A stretch of 64,000 nt of DNA from Pedobacter frigidisoli (GTDB lineage Bacteria; Bacteroidota; Bacteroidia; Sphingobacteriales; Sphingobacteriaceae), in assembly GCF_004331675.1 (NCBI RefSeq), contig NZ_SJSN01000001.1, forward strand, positions 62,001 through 126,000, given 5' to 3'. Positions within the stretch are counted from its first letter, which is position 1. Every line of letters begins with the position of its first letter. Positions 38,538 through 47,205 of the stretch are shown one piece after another. The notes beneath the pieces were generated by a model. The model saw only the letters and a program-made list of their open reading frames with translations, did no database searches and was not told where the DNA came from. The translations under genes and the position numbers were made by a program.

Positions 38538-39836
38538 TTAATAGTGGCACTTACCACACTCTAAACCACCCAATAATGCTGGGGTAACTTTCTCGCCTTT
38601 TTTAATTTTTTCATGCGCTTCGATAACCTTTGCGTAGAAAGCATTATTTTTCTGACCAGAAATATCTGTTTCCTTGTGGCAGTTAATACACCATTTCATG
38701 GTTAATGGAGAATATTGATAAATTTCTTCCATTGTATTAACCGGACCGTGACATGCGAAACATACAGGCTCATTTGGTTGTAATCCTTTTGCTTTACGAA
38801 TTGCATCTTCTGCAACAACAACGTGTTGAGAGTGGTTGAAGTAAGCGAAATCTGGAAGATTGTGTACACGTACCCATTCCATTGGTTTCTCTTTACTCTT
38901 ATCGTATTGCTGCGTTTCAGGATCATAACCTAAAGCATTGTAGATTTTTTTGATCTCAGGAGAAATCTCACCATCATAATTATCTCTTGCCTGTACCGCT
39001 TTATGGCAGTTCATACAAACATTTAATGATGGAATTGTAGCATTTTTAGATTTAAAAGCTCCATTATGGCAATACTGACAATCGATTTGATTGATACCAG
39101 CGTGCAACTCATGAGAGAATTTAATTGGTTGTACAGGTTGGTAACCAGTATGAACACCAGTGTTCCACATGCCCATCCATCCCCAAGAACCTAAAGCGAT
39201 GATTAAACACAAGATAAAGAACATCACAAATTTCTTGTTTTTGAACATCTTGCGAACACCTACCTTTAACGGTACATCTTCTTCAATCTCGATACCTTGT
39301 TTCTGTAAAATTAAGCGCTCTAACAATTTAGAAGCACGACCTAAGATCACTAAAATGATAATCGCGATTACAACAATGGCAATAATACCAATAATTGACA
39401 AACTTGAGGTAGTATCATCTCCAGCACCAGCTTTAGGCGCATTTGGATCTACAGCAGCTTTCGGCTCTCCTTCTTTAATGTAAGCTAGAATGTCTTTTAC
39501 TTTTGTTTCATCTAACTCAGGGAAAGAAGTCATTGCAACTTTTCCATTATCGTTAAAAAGCTTTACAGCCTCTGCATTGCCAGATGCAATTAAAGCTTGC
39601 GAATTTGGAATCCATTTTAAAAGGAACTCCTCAGTATGACGATCAGACACGCCAGTTAAGGCTGGACCAACCATTTTCTGATCTAATGCGTGGCACGATG
39701 TACATTTTGCCTTGAAAAGCGTTCTTCCTTCTTTCGCATCCTGCGCACTAACGGTCGAAACCGCCATTACAGAAATAGCTGAAATCATAAATAACGACTT
39801 CCAAACACTTTTTAAAATCATCGAGATATCTCTCAT
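38538..39836 (-). CDS. actA: Alternative complex III cytochrome ActA with fused cytochrome c domain
   Basis: The ATG at 39836 (MRDISMILKSVWKSL) is chosen over an upstream one at 39920 because it gives a proper signal peptide ending VSAQ. Residues about 30-110 form a class I cytochrome c with CTSCH. A membrane helix follows (IIGIIAIVVIAIIILVIL), then a second hydrophobic segment, then the pentaheme part with CQYCH, CMNCH, CFACH, CINCH and CGKCH. Six heme sites in total make this the fused form of ActA. It is the first gene of the act series. Confidence 0.95.
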   Translation of the reverse strand: MRDISMILKSVWKSLFMISAISVMAVSTVSAQDAKEGRTLFKAKCTSCHALDQKMVGPALTGVSDRHTEEFLLKWIPNSQALIASGNAEAVKLFNDNGKVAMTSFPELDETKVKDILAYIKEGEPKAAVDPNAPKAGAGDDTTSSLSIIGIIAIVVIAIIILVILGRASKLLERLILQKQGIEIEEDVPLKVGVRKMFKNKKFVMFFILCLIIALGSWGWMGMWNTGVHTGYQPVQPIKFSHELHAGINQIDCQYCHNGAFKSKNATIPSLNVCMNCHKAVQARDNYDGEISPEIKKIYNALGYDPETQQYDKSKEKPMEWVRVHNLPDFAYFNHSQHVVVAEDAIRKAKGLQPNEPVCFACHGPVNTMEEIYQYSPLTMKWCINCHKETDISGQKNNAFYAKVIEAHEKIKKGEKVTPALLGGLECGKCHY

Positions 39837-39910
39837 AATGAACACTTTATACTTATTTAATTTACTTTTTGTTATGATATTGATGCCTGAGGTGCAATAC
39901 CTCCACCAAA

Positions 39911-39960
39911 CTTTGAACAAAAGTATAACTTATTAATAAATCCCATGACAAAATAGTGAC
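39911..39960 (-). promoter_or_regulatory. Candidate Bacteroidota promoter of the act/oxidase cluster
   Basis: On the minus strand a TACTTTTG element (39925-39918) fits the Bacteroidota -7 consensus TAnnTTTG. A TTTG lies about 23 bases upstream. The spacing is a little longer than usual. It is about 80 bp ahead of the actA start, in the only sizeable gap before the cluster. Confidence 0.4.
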
Positions 39961-40021
39961 TGGAAATACAATTTATAATCATTCTAAACAAATGTCGTTT
40001 CAAGCCATTCAGCCAATAAAA

Positions 40022-40075
40022 ATGCCCATTTTTGATCGTAATCTCAAATGGGCATAACAAAACCAAATTTGGTTT
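40022..40075 (-). terminator. Terminator of the deoxyhypusine-synthase-like gene
   Basis: Just downstream of the stop at 40091 are a 16-bp palindrome (AAACCAAATTTGGTTT, 40060-40075) and a 10-bp perfect stem, ATGCCCATTT (40022-40031) with AAATGGGCAT (40046-40055). On the minus strand the second stem runs into a T-rich stretch, as in an intrinsic terminator. Confidence 0.75.
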
Positions 40076-40090
40076 ATTAATGATTTATTG

Positions 40091-41071
40091 TTATTGTCTT
40101 AATATCCAAGCAAACATTAAAGGCGCTACAATTGTAGCATCACTTTCTACAATAAATTTTGGCGTATGAATATCTAATTTACCCCAAGTAATTTTTTCGT
40201 TTGGCACTGCACCAGAATACGAACCATAAGATGTTGTAGAATCTGAGATCTGGCAGAAGTAACTCCAGAAAGGAATATTCTCCATTTCCATATCTTGATA
40301 CAACATTGGAACTACACATATTGGGAAATCTCCAGCGATACCGCCACCAATTTGGAAGAAGCCAATTCCCTTACCTCCGCTGTTCGCAATATACCAATCG
40401 GCTAACCAACCCATATATTCAATACCGCCTTTTACAGTAGTTGCAGTTAGCTCCTTTTTCATTACATAAGAGGCAAATATATTCCCCATGGTAGAATCTT
40501 CCCATCCCGGAACTACAATCGGCAAATTCTTTTCAGCTGCTGCTAACATCCACGAGTTTTTAGGATCGATTTCATAGTACTGCTCTAAATCTCCACTTAA
40601 AAGCATTTTATACATAAATTCATGTGGAAAATAACGTTCGCCCGCAGCTTCGGCATCCATCCAAATCTTTTGAATGTGCTTCTGTAAACGACGGAAAGCT
40701 TCCTCCTCAGGAATACAAGTATCAGTAACGCGGTTATAATGGTTTTCTAACAAATCCCATTCATCCTGCGGACTTAAATCGCGATAGTTAGGCACACGTT
40801 TGTAGTGTGAGTGCGCCACCAAGTTCATAATATCTTCTTCAAGGTTAGCGCCTGTACAAGAAATAATGGCCACTTTATCTTGGCGAATCATCTCTGCAAG
40901 CGAAATTCCCAATTCTGCAGTACTCATTGCACCAGCAAGTGTGATCATCATTTTACCACCCTCATCCAAATGCGTTTCGTAACCTTTCGCCGCATCCATC
41001 ATTGCCGCAGCATTAAAATGGAGGTAATTACGCTCCATAAACTGAGATATTGGTCCTCTTGTATTGCTCAT
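40091..41071 (-). CDS. Deoxyhypusine synthase family protein
   Basis: The ATG at 41071 (MSNTRGPISQFMERNYLHFNAA) is preferred over an in-frame ATG at 41110. The 326-residue protein has the family's NAD-binding and active-site regions: IISCTGANLEEDIMN, WEDSTMGNIFASY, GGGIAGDFPI and ITWGKLD, the last holding the lysine that forms the enzyme intermediate in the eukaryotic enzyme. Bacteria lack eIF5A, so hypusination is unlikely. A polyamine-type reaction such as homospermidine synthesis is possible, but the substrate is not readable from sequence. It is single-gene and followed by a terminator. Confidence 0.87.
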   Translation of the reverse strand: MSNTRGPISQFMERNYLHFNAAAMMDAAKGYETHLDEGGKMMITLAGAMSTAELGISLAEMIRQDKVAIISCTGANLEEDIMNLVAHSHYKRVPNYRDLSPQDEWDLLENHYNRVTDTCIPEEEAFRRLQKHIQKIWMDAEAAGERYFPHEFMYKMLLSGDLEQYYEIDPKNSWMLAAAEKNLPIVVPGWEDSTMGNIFASYVMKKELTATTVKGGIEYMGWLADWYIANSGGKGIGFFQIGGGIAGDFPICVVPMLYQDMEMENIPFWSYFCQISDSTTSYGSYSGAVPNEKITWGKLDIHTPKFIVESDATIVAPLMFAWILRQ

Positions 41072-41194
41072 TTTATTTTGTATTGTTTGCGGCAAAAATA
41101 GGTATTTCACCCGAAAGGTTAAAACATAAAGCGTTTGCCTATAAAACTTAATATATTTTGGAAAGCACTGATCTTGCTAATAGCGAACACCCGT

Positions 41195-41290
41195 CCGGCT
41201 TTTTGGTACAAGTCCGCACCCGGGAAAATCGGGCTTGCGGGCTTTCCCCTACAATCCGGTTTGGGTGGCAAAATAATTACCATTATTTAT
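41195..41290. repeat. GC-richer intergenic hairpin element
   Basis: This stretch is clearly richer in G and C than its surroundings and contains nested complementary arms (AAGTCCGCACCCGG, CGGGCTTGCGGGCTTT). It resembles dispersed intergenic elements of Bacteroidota. No second copy was found in this window. It lies between the divergent deoxyhypusine-synthase-like and BamA-type genes. Confidence 0.4.
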
Positions 41291-41371
41291 GGCAGTTCCA
41301 ACCAAACGCCACAGTATGGAGATTGAATTGAAGAGAATGCCAATTAAATAAAATTCTGTTAATTTGCGGCG

Positions 41372-42502
41372 ATGAAAAAATATTACTTTCTGCTCTTATT
41401 TGCACTTTTTTCGCAGGTTTCTTTCGCACAAATGAAATTGATCAAAAAAATGCTCTCCAACGAAAAAGATACTACTCGCAAAGCAAGTTTTCTACCTATT
41501 CCAGCTTTTGGATATTCGCAAGAAACAGGCTTTGAATTTGGTGTGGGTGCCATTTATTCATTTTATACCGATCGGATAGATACCTTAACCAGAAGTTCCA
41601 ACTTCTCGGGAAACGTTACTTATTCTACAAAAAAAACATATAACCTCACCCTAAAAGGCGATGCTTGGAGCAAGGGAAATAAATACCACGCCATTGGAGA
41701 AATAAGGTTCAAAAAAATGCCCTTTAACTTTTACGGCTTAGGGAATAACACCAACCAAGCCGATAAAGATGATTTGGTTCAACAGCAATTAAAGATACTG
41801 TTCGATTTAGAAAAGACCTTTATAAAAAATGCCTACATTGGAGTTTCACTAGGATTTGAAGATTACCATTACGACGATAAAGTGACGGGTGGCATTTTCA
41901 GCACCGATCAAAGAATTATTGGAAAGTTGGGCGGAAAGCTTTTCTGGACTGGCGTTTCTCAAAGTTACGATACCCGAAATTCTAACAACTACCCAACAAA
42001 AGGTTTTTTCGGAAGATTAACCTATCAATATGCACCTGACTTTTTTGGTGGAGATAACTTTAGTGGGAGTCAGATAAAATTAAACATTCGCAATTTTTGG
42101 AGGCTGGGTAATCAATTTGTTTTGGGTGCGCAAGGTATATACCATACTGTACAAAGTAAAAACACACCATTTTATTTATTACCGCAAATGGGAAATGATG
42201 AAATGATGCGTGGTTATTATTCAGGGCGTTATCGCGATGAGAATTTATTGGCCGTACAAACTGAACTTAGGTTTAGGTACAACAATCGTTTCGGCTTGGT
42301 ACTCTTTGCCGGAACTGGTACTGTTTGGGGAAAATCTGAATTCGATGTAGATCAGTTTAAACCAAATCTTGGCGGCGGCTTTAGGTACTTTTTCGATCCA
42401 GCTAAAGGCTTAAGTGTACGTTTGGATTATGGAATTGGCGAGAAAAAAGGAACAGAAAAACGCCAAAGTGGTTTTTATATTGGTTTAGCAGAAGCATTTT
42501 AA
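41372..42502 (+). CDS. BamA/TamA family outer-membrane barrel protein without POTRA domains
   Basis: The 376-residue protein has a signal peptide ending SFAQ, then directly a 16-strand-type Omp85 barrel (bacterial surface antigen domain). Signatures are SYDTRNSNNYPTKG, the loop motif MRGYYSGRYRDENL, and a C-terminal GIGEKKG..FYIGLAEAF. No POTRA repeats are present, so it is a short Omp85-like barrel; assembly function is uncertain. Its start is divergent from the deoxyhypusine-synthase-like gene, and its stop is convergent with the receptor gene. Confidence 0.88.
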   Translation: MKKYYFLLLFALFSQVSFAQMKLIKKMLSNEKDTTRKASFLPIPAFGYSQETGFEFGVGAIYSFYTDRIDTLTRSSNFSGNVTYSTKKTYNLTLKGDAWSKGNKYHAIGEIRFKKMPFNFYGLGNNTNQADKDDLVQQQLKILFDLEKTFIKNAYIGVSLGFEDYHYDDKVTGGIFSTDQRIIGKLGGKLFWTGVSQSYDTRNSNNYPTKGFFGRLTYQYAPDFFGGDNFSGSQIKLNIRNFWRLGNQFVLGAQGIYHTVQSKNTPFYLLPQMGNDEMMRGYYSGRYRDENLLAVQTELRFRYNNRFGLVLFAGTGTVWGKSEFDVDQFKPNLGGGFRYFFDPAKGLSVRLDYGIGEKKGTEKRQSGFYIGLAEAF

Positions 42503-42551
42503 GTATGGAAAATGTTTGATGGAAAACGGGTGATGGGCGACATTTTCATAC
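42503..42551. terminator. Imperfect hairpin between convergent genes
   Basis: GTATGGAAAATGT (42503-42515) pairs with ACATTTTCATAC (42540-42551) with one bulge. It begins right at the stop of the BamA-type gene and faces the convergent receptor gene, so it may end both transcripts. The pairing is weak and AT-rich. Confidence 0.4.
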
Positions 42552-42598
42552 TTGTTCACATTTCCATCGGCCATCTTACCTATTCCATTTTACATCTT

Positions 42599-44980
42599 TT
42601 AATTGTTTCTCTTACGCTCCTCTTCATTACCAGCTTTCCGATCTATCTGCTTAATCTTTTCATTTCCAAAAATATAGCGAATTGTTAAGCGTAACTGTCT
42701 AGAATCATAATAATTGTTGTATTCCTGCCTGATATTATTCACCAAACTGTTAAAGCGATATTGGTTGGTTTTTAGAATATCTGTAGCATTAACAGCTATT
42801 TGTATCTTCTTGTTAAACAACAAGGTTTTTACGCCCAAATCTAAATTACACTGACTTCTATTATTGTTCAATCCATCAACTGCTGGAAATTGAAACCAGA
42901 AATTCACATCACCCATAATAGTTTTCGATTTGTTCAGCGTGAATTGATTTACTGTAGAAAAATATGCACTGAAACCTTTCAAGTTATTCAAGGTTTGTTC
43001 GATACTAGAATTTGATACATTGCAGAAAACATCAAACTGATTGCTACTCTCCCACCCTTTAATTGGTTTAACTAGCACCGAGTTACTCAACTGGTAATTA
43101 TATCCGGTTATAAAATTTATGGGTTTTGAAGCCTGAATATTCGTACTTGCATCAATAAAATTTACATCATTAAAACCATTTGAAATATGGCTAAATGAAA
43201 GTGCGCTAGTAAATACGTTATTGTAAACATGAGAAATTTCGATGTTATTATTGTAAGATGGTTGCAAAAATGGATTTCCTTCGGCATAAACATATTGATT
43301 ACTATACCAGCGGAAAGGATTTAATTTTCTGTAGGCGGGTCGGTTTATTCTACGCCCATAATTAATTCCCCAATTGCTAGTTTCACTCGCCCGATAAACC
43401 GCATAAAAAGTTGGGAATAATTGGAAGTAATCATTTTGATTTAGCTCATTACTAGATTTTCCATCAATCTGTGTATATTCTGCTCGTAGTCCGATTTGGA
43501 AATCCCATTTTTTAATGGTTTTATTAAGATTAACATACAAAGCTTGGGTTCGCTCCTTGTAATTGAACAGATTGGTTTGGGCTAAATCTGCCTGATAAAC
43601 CTCATTTCTTTTTTGATAAAAAGCAAGATCACTCTCATTCTCGATAAAGCTTAATTTTGTTCCTAACGAAAATTTGAAGGTTTTAAAGGGTAAATCGACA
43701 TCAGCTTTTAATGTATATAAATCTATTGATTGCTTACTGGTTGATAAATATTCGGCAAAAGCATTTTGAATAATTGCTCCATTTTCGGCATAGCTTGTAT
43801 TGTTAAAATACCTGCTTTTATCATCACCAAATTTAAACCAATCTGCATTGATGGTAATTTGTTTTCCAGTAGTATCTAAAGCTTGTTTTAAATAAAGATT
43901 TGCGGCATTATAATGTGACCTGATTTTTGCGCTGGCGTCAGAATTAAGTATAGAATCTAAGCGTTGGACGGAGTTAAAAATGGTCGTTCTAATATTTTCT
44001 TCGGAGTGAAAATTGGTTAACCCACCGTTGTAAGAAAAGCCAAGCAAGGTTTTTTGCGACAGCTGATAATCCAGCCCAACCTGTCCGCTGGGAACCGTTC
44101 GAAAGTTCCGATCCTTGTTTACGATGTTCCAGGTTTGCGTTGGATAAAAAACATTGCTTTGCTCAAAGGGCGCAAGTGATCCTTTCCTAATGTTTAAGTT
44201 TGTATATAATGTGATTTTATCTTTACGGTAGCTCAGGTTTCCACCAACAGAAGCCGTTGAGTGTGTAGCTTGGGTAAATGTAGAATTAAAAGCACCTTTA
44301 AAACCCTCAGCAATTGCTTTTTTTAGTACAATATTGATAAGTCCGTTATTACCCTGTGCGTCGTATTTTGCTGGAGGATTGGTAATCACCTCAATTTTGG
44401 AGATATTATCGGAAGAAATTGATTTCAGGTAATTGGTTAAGTCATCTTCCGAAAGCTGAACGAGTTTATCGTTAACCATAATATTGACTTTTCCTTTACC
44501 TACCAACGAAACTTGATCATTTAAAACCCGAACACCAGGGATTTTAGCAAGCAATTCTAATGCATCGGTACCAATCGCAGCTACACTGTTTTCTGCATTA
44601 AAAACAGTTCGATCTATTTTCTTCTCGATTAATGCTTTTTTAGCGTTGATTTGAACATCGTTCAGTGTATTTGAATTTTCTTTAAGCAGGATATTAATTA
44701 CGGTGTCTTGCTTTAAATAAAATGAATCGTGTTTGGTTTCGAAATTGAGGGATGAGAAAGTAAGTATGTATTTACCAGCCTCAAGATTTTTTAAAACATA
44801 AGCGCCATTGCTATCTGTTTGGGTGTAGTTAGACTTGTTTTTGGGGTCGATAATTTTAATCGAGATAAATTCAATTGCCGTATTCTTTTCATCAATAACC
44901 TTTCCAGAGATTTTGAGTTGGGCTCGTAATGTTATCGAGAAAAATAATAAGAGTAAAACTAATAGAACCCTGCCTAACAT
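42599..44980 (-). CDS. Outer-membrane beta-barrel receptor (OMP_b-brl_3 type)
   Basis: The 793-residue protein has a signal peptide, a carboxypeptidase-regulatory-like domain (about residues 24-95, LKISGKVIDEKNTAIEFISI), a plug (LELLAKIPGVRV, ISKIEVITNPPAKYDAQGN) and a barrel of the OMP_b-brl_3 family. It is the last gene of an operon with BlaI and two M56 fusions (14-bp gap). Its ligand is unknown. Position suggests it is induced by the same envelope signal. Confidence 0.9.
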   Translation of the reverse strand: MLGRVLLVLLLLFFSITLRAQLKISGKVIDEKNTAIEFISIKIIDPKNKSNYTQTDSNGAYVLKNLEAGKYILTFSSLNFETKHDSFYLKQDTVINILLKENSNTLNDVQINAKKALIEKKIDRTVFNAENSVAAIGTDALELLAKIPGVRVLNDQVSLVGKGKVNIMVNDKLVQLSEDDLTNYLKSISSDNISKIEVITNPPAKYDAQGNNGLINIVLKKAIAEGFKGAFNSTFTQATHSTASVGGNLSYRKDKITLYTNLNIRKGSLAPFEQSNVFYPTQTWNIVNKDRNFRTVPSGQVGLDYQLSQKTLLGFSYNGGLTNFHSEENIRTTIFNSVQRLDSILNSDASAKIRSHYNAANLYLKQALDTTGKQITINADWFKFGDDKSRYFNNTSYAENGAIIQNAFAEYLSTSKQSIDLYTLKADVDLPFKTFKFSLGTKLSFIENESDLAFYQKRNEVYQADLAQTNLFNYKERTQALYVNLNKTIKKWDFQIGLRAEYTQIDGKSSNELNQNDYFQLFPTFYAVYRASETSNWGINYGRRINRPAYRKLNPFRWYSNQYVYAEGNPFLQPSYNNNIEISHVYNNVFTSALSFSHISNGFNDVNFIDASTNIQASKPINFITGYNYQLSNSVLVKPIKGWESSNQFDVFCNVSNSSIEQTLNNLKGFSAYFSTVNQFTLNKSKTIMGDVNFWFQFPAVDGLNNNRSQCNLDLGVKTLLFNKKIQIAVNATDILKTNQYRFNSLVNNIRQEYNNYYDSRQLRLTIRYIFGNEKIKQIDRKAGNEEERKRNN

Positions 44981-44994
44981 AAATACTGGTTAAG

Positions 44995-47193
44995 CTATTT
45001 ATTTGATTGCCAAACTTCAAATTTACCCTTGTTATTCAAATCAAATTTGGCATCAGATCCATCCATAACAACACCGTTTTTTAAAGTCTTTATGGTTACA
45101 TTCTTAGCAACTCCAGTTTTTTTTATGCTATTGTATATAATTTTATCAGCTACTAAGTTAATTTCTCCGTAAGTTAAGCTGGCTTTTCCATAGAGCGATA
45201 TTATACTTTTATCTTTACTAAACTTAACTGAATCTTTAGCACTATATTCAATTTTCCGCTCACCAAACTGATCTTGTTTTTCAAGAGAGTCTCTAACTTT
45301 TTGTAGCATGTTTTGATCAGCTTTCAATTTGGAGGCACTTCCTCCAGCCGAATAAACTTTATAACTAGCGCTATTTAAGTCAATATCAACTGTACCAGCA
45401 TCTACAAAATTGCCATCGGCATTAGTAATAGTTACTTTCGTGGCTGAGATTGTACCTTTGGCCTTATTCCAAATTAATTTTTCCGCTTTTAAAATATCTT
45501 GACCAATCTTAACAGTGGCATCGTCGAAATAAAAGATATGATTCTTTATATCGCCTTTTGATTTTTGAAATGATATGATTTCGGGAACCATTGGCTCAGT
45601 AATACTTGAAATAATAGGTTTAACACCAGCTACTTTTTGTCTCCCATCTTTTTGATAAAAACGATTGTAAAGCGATTCATTTTTTATCTCATGCTTTTTT
45701 GGTTCGGAAGTTAAAACAATCATTTTATCTGTTGAGTAAACATTCTTCGAGACTAATTTTTCTCCAATAAATTTCACCAACGCCTGATCTCCAACCTTAA
45801 AATTATTGCCCTTTACATTTAGGGTACTTAAGTTTAAATTGATGGTAAAAGTGCCATCATTCAAAACGATTTTTTGGAGCGTACCATCGGTATTTTTCTG
45901 TATTGATTTAATTTTTGATGAGGTATAGCGGGCTTTGTTCACCTCATATAGAAAAGCATTCTTCTCAAATTTGTGCTCATAAATTAATTTTCCGTTTAAG
46001 GTTGTAATCTTTTCTGGATAATAAATTGCCTTAGTTGAACTTTTAATAACTTTCCCATTCTTATCCATAATTTTAAAATTATTCAATCTAGCATTAATAA
46101 AAGCAATAAGTTCATCTCCTACTTTAATTTTATCTTTAAAGTTGGTTGCTTCAACCGCATAAGTTTTTCCGTCAGCTACGATATCAAATGTATATCCAAA
46201 AACAGCCTTATCTATGCTAGTTACCTTTCCTTTTAAGGTGCCCTCGTAAAAATCTTTTACAGGTTTTATCTCGGTACTTTTATTACCCGTGGCTTGCGCA
46301 TAAACCACTTGCACCGCAAAAAGCCAAACCAATCCAATCGCAACTGGTAAGGCCAATAGGTAAATAGATTTTTTGATTTTCCTAGATTTTGAGTTGAACA
46401 ACATTTTAATTCGATCTTTTATAGGGCTTTTAACGAAATTGTGAATCAGCGGCATATCGCTTTTGGCCACAGCAAGCTTCAGTAATAAAGCGGCGTATTG
46501 CTGGCTACCTACATTCGATGAAGTAATTTCATCCGCCTCATATTCATGGGTTTGTTCTAAGGCTTTATCATATAGATACACAATCGGATTAAACCAAAGC
46601 ATAGCCTTAAAAATCATCAACAAAATCTTATCTATGGAATGATAATGCTCAGCATGAACCCGTTCATGAGCTAATAAAACCTCTAATTCCTTTTCAGCTA
46701 AGCTATTTTCATCAATAAAGACATAATTAAAGAAAGAGCAATTGGTAAAACCACTTGGCTTTGGAATGATCTTTAACCCATTGATAACCGAGGTATGGGC
46801 TTTTGAATGTTTAACAAGTTGAGATAACTTCCAGAGGCAAAAGCCCAACATCGTAAATGCGACTAAAGCATAACCGATTGAAACTAAATTGTACCATTCA
46901 AATTGATATTCAGGTGAGTAACCAGTTTCGGCATCAACGGGTAATGGTGGCATTTCGAATGTGATTGGTGCTGCAACATTGGTTTCGATAGTTGGAATTG
47001 CAACTTTTGCTGGAGCTACCGTTCTAACCAAATCGAACTGTAAAGCTGGAATAATAAAACTCAACAAAAGTGTGGTGAGTAAGTAAAACCTATTGATTTT
47101 GAAAAAAGTTAATCTTCTTAAAACCAACAGATAAAATCCGAAGAATAAAGCGGTACATGCAGTTACCTTAAGCAAATAGAATAATAGTTCCAT
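44995..47193 (-). CDS. M56 (BlaR1-type) metalloprotease fused to an OstA-like C-terminal domain
   Basis: The 732-residue protein has an N-terminal M56 module with four membrane helices, the zinc motif HERVH at residues 176-180 and HEYEADE at 216-222. A membrane helix near residues 281-300 leads into a long periplasmic part. The last 190 residues or so show OstA/LptA-like repeats (IEYSAKDSVKFSKDKSI, SLYGKASLTYGEINLVADKIIYN). The M56 part likely cleaves a regulator when the sensor part detects a signal. The OstA-like part suggests contact with lipopolysaccharide transport or another lipid. It is 12 bp from the M56-amidase gene. The fusion is the unusual point. Confidence 0.82.
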   Translation of the reverse strand: MELLFYLLKVTACTALFFGFYLLVLRRLTFFKINRFYLLTTLLLSFIIPALQFDLVRTVAPAKVAIPTIETNVAAPITFEMPPLPVDAETGYSPEYQFEWYNLVSIGYALVAFTMLGFCLWKLSQLVKHSKAHTSVINGLKIIPKPSGFTNCSFFNYVFIDENSLAEKELEVLLAHERVHAEHYHSIDKILLMIFKAMLWFNPIVYLYDKALEQTHEYEADEITSSNVGSQQYAALLLKLAVAKSDMPLIHNFVKSPIKDRIKMLFNSKSRKIKKSIYLLALPVAIGLVWLFAVQVVYAQATGNKSTEIKPVKDFYEGTLKGKVTSIDKAVFGYTFDIVADGKTYAVEATNFKDKIKVGDELIAFINARLNNFKIMDKNGKVIKSSTKAIYYPEKITTLNGKLIYEHKFEKNAFLYEVNKARYTSSKIKSIQKNTDGTLQKIVLNDGTFTINLNLSTLNVKGNNFKVGDQALVKFIGEKLVSKNVYSTDKMIVLTSEPKKHEIKNESLYNRFYQKDGRQKVAGVKPIISSITEPMVPEIISFQKSKGDIKNHIFYFDDATVKIGQDILKAEKLIWNKAKGTISATKVTITNADGNFVDAGTVDIDLNSASYKVYSAGGSASKLKADQNMLQKVRDSLEKQDQFGERKIEYSAKDSVKFSKDKSIISLYGKASLTYGEINLVADKIIYNSIKKTGVAKNVTIKTLKNGVVMDGSDAKFDLNNKGKFEVWQSNK

Positions 47194-47205
47194 ATTGATA
47201 TATTC

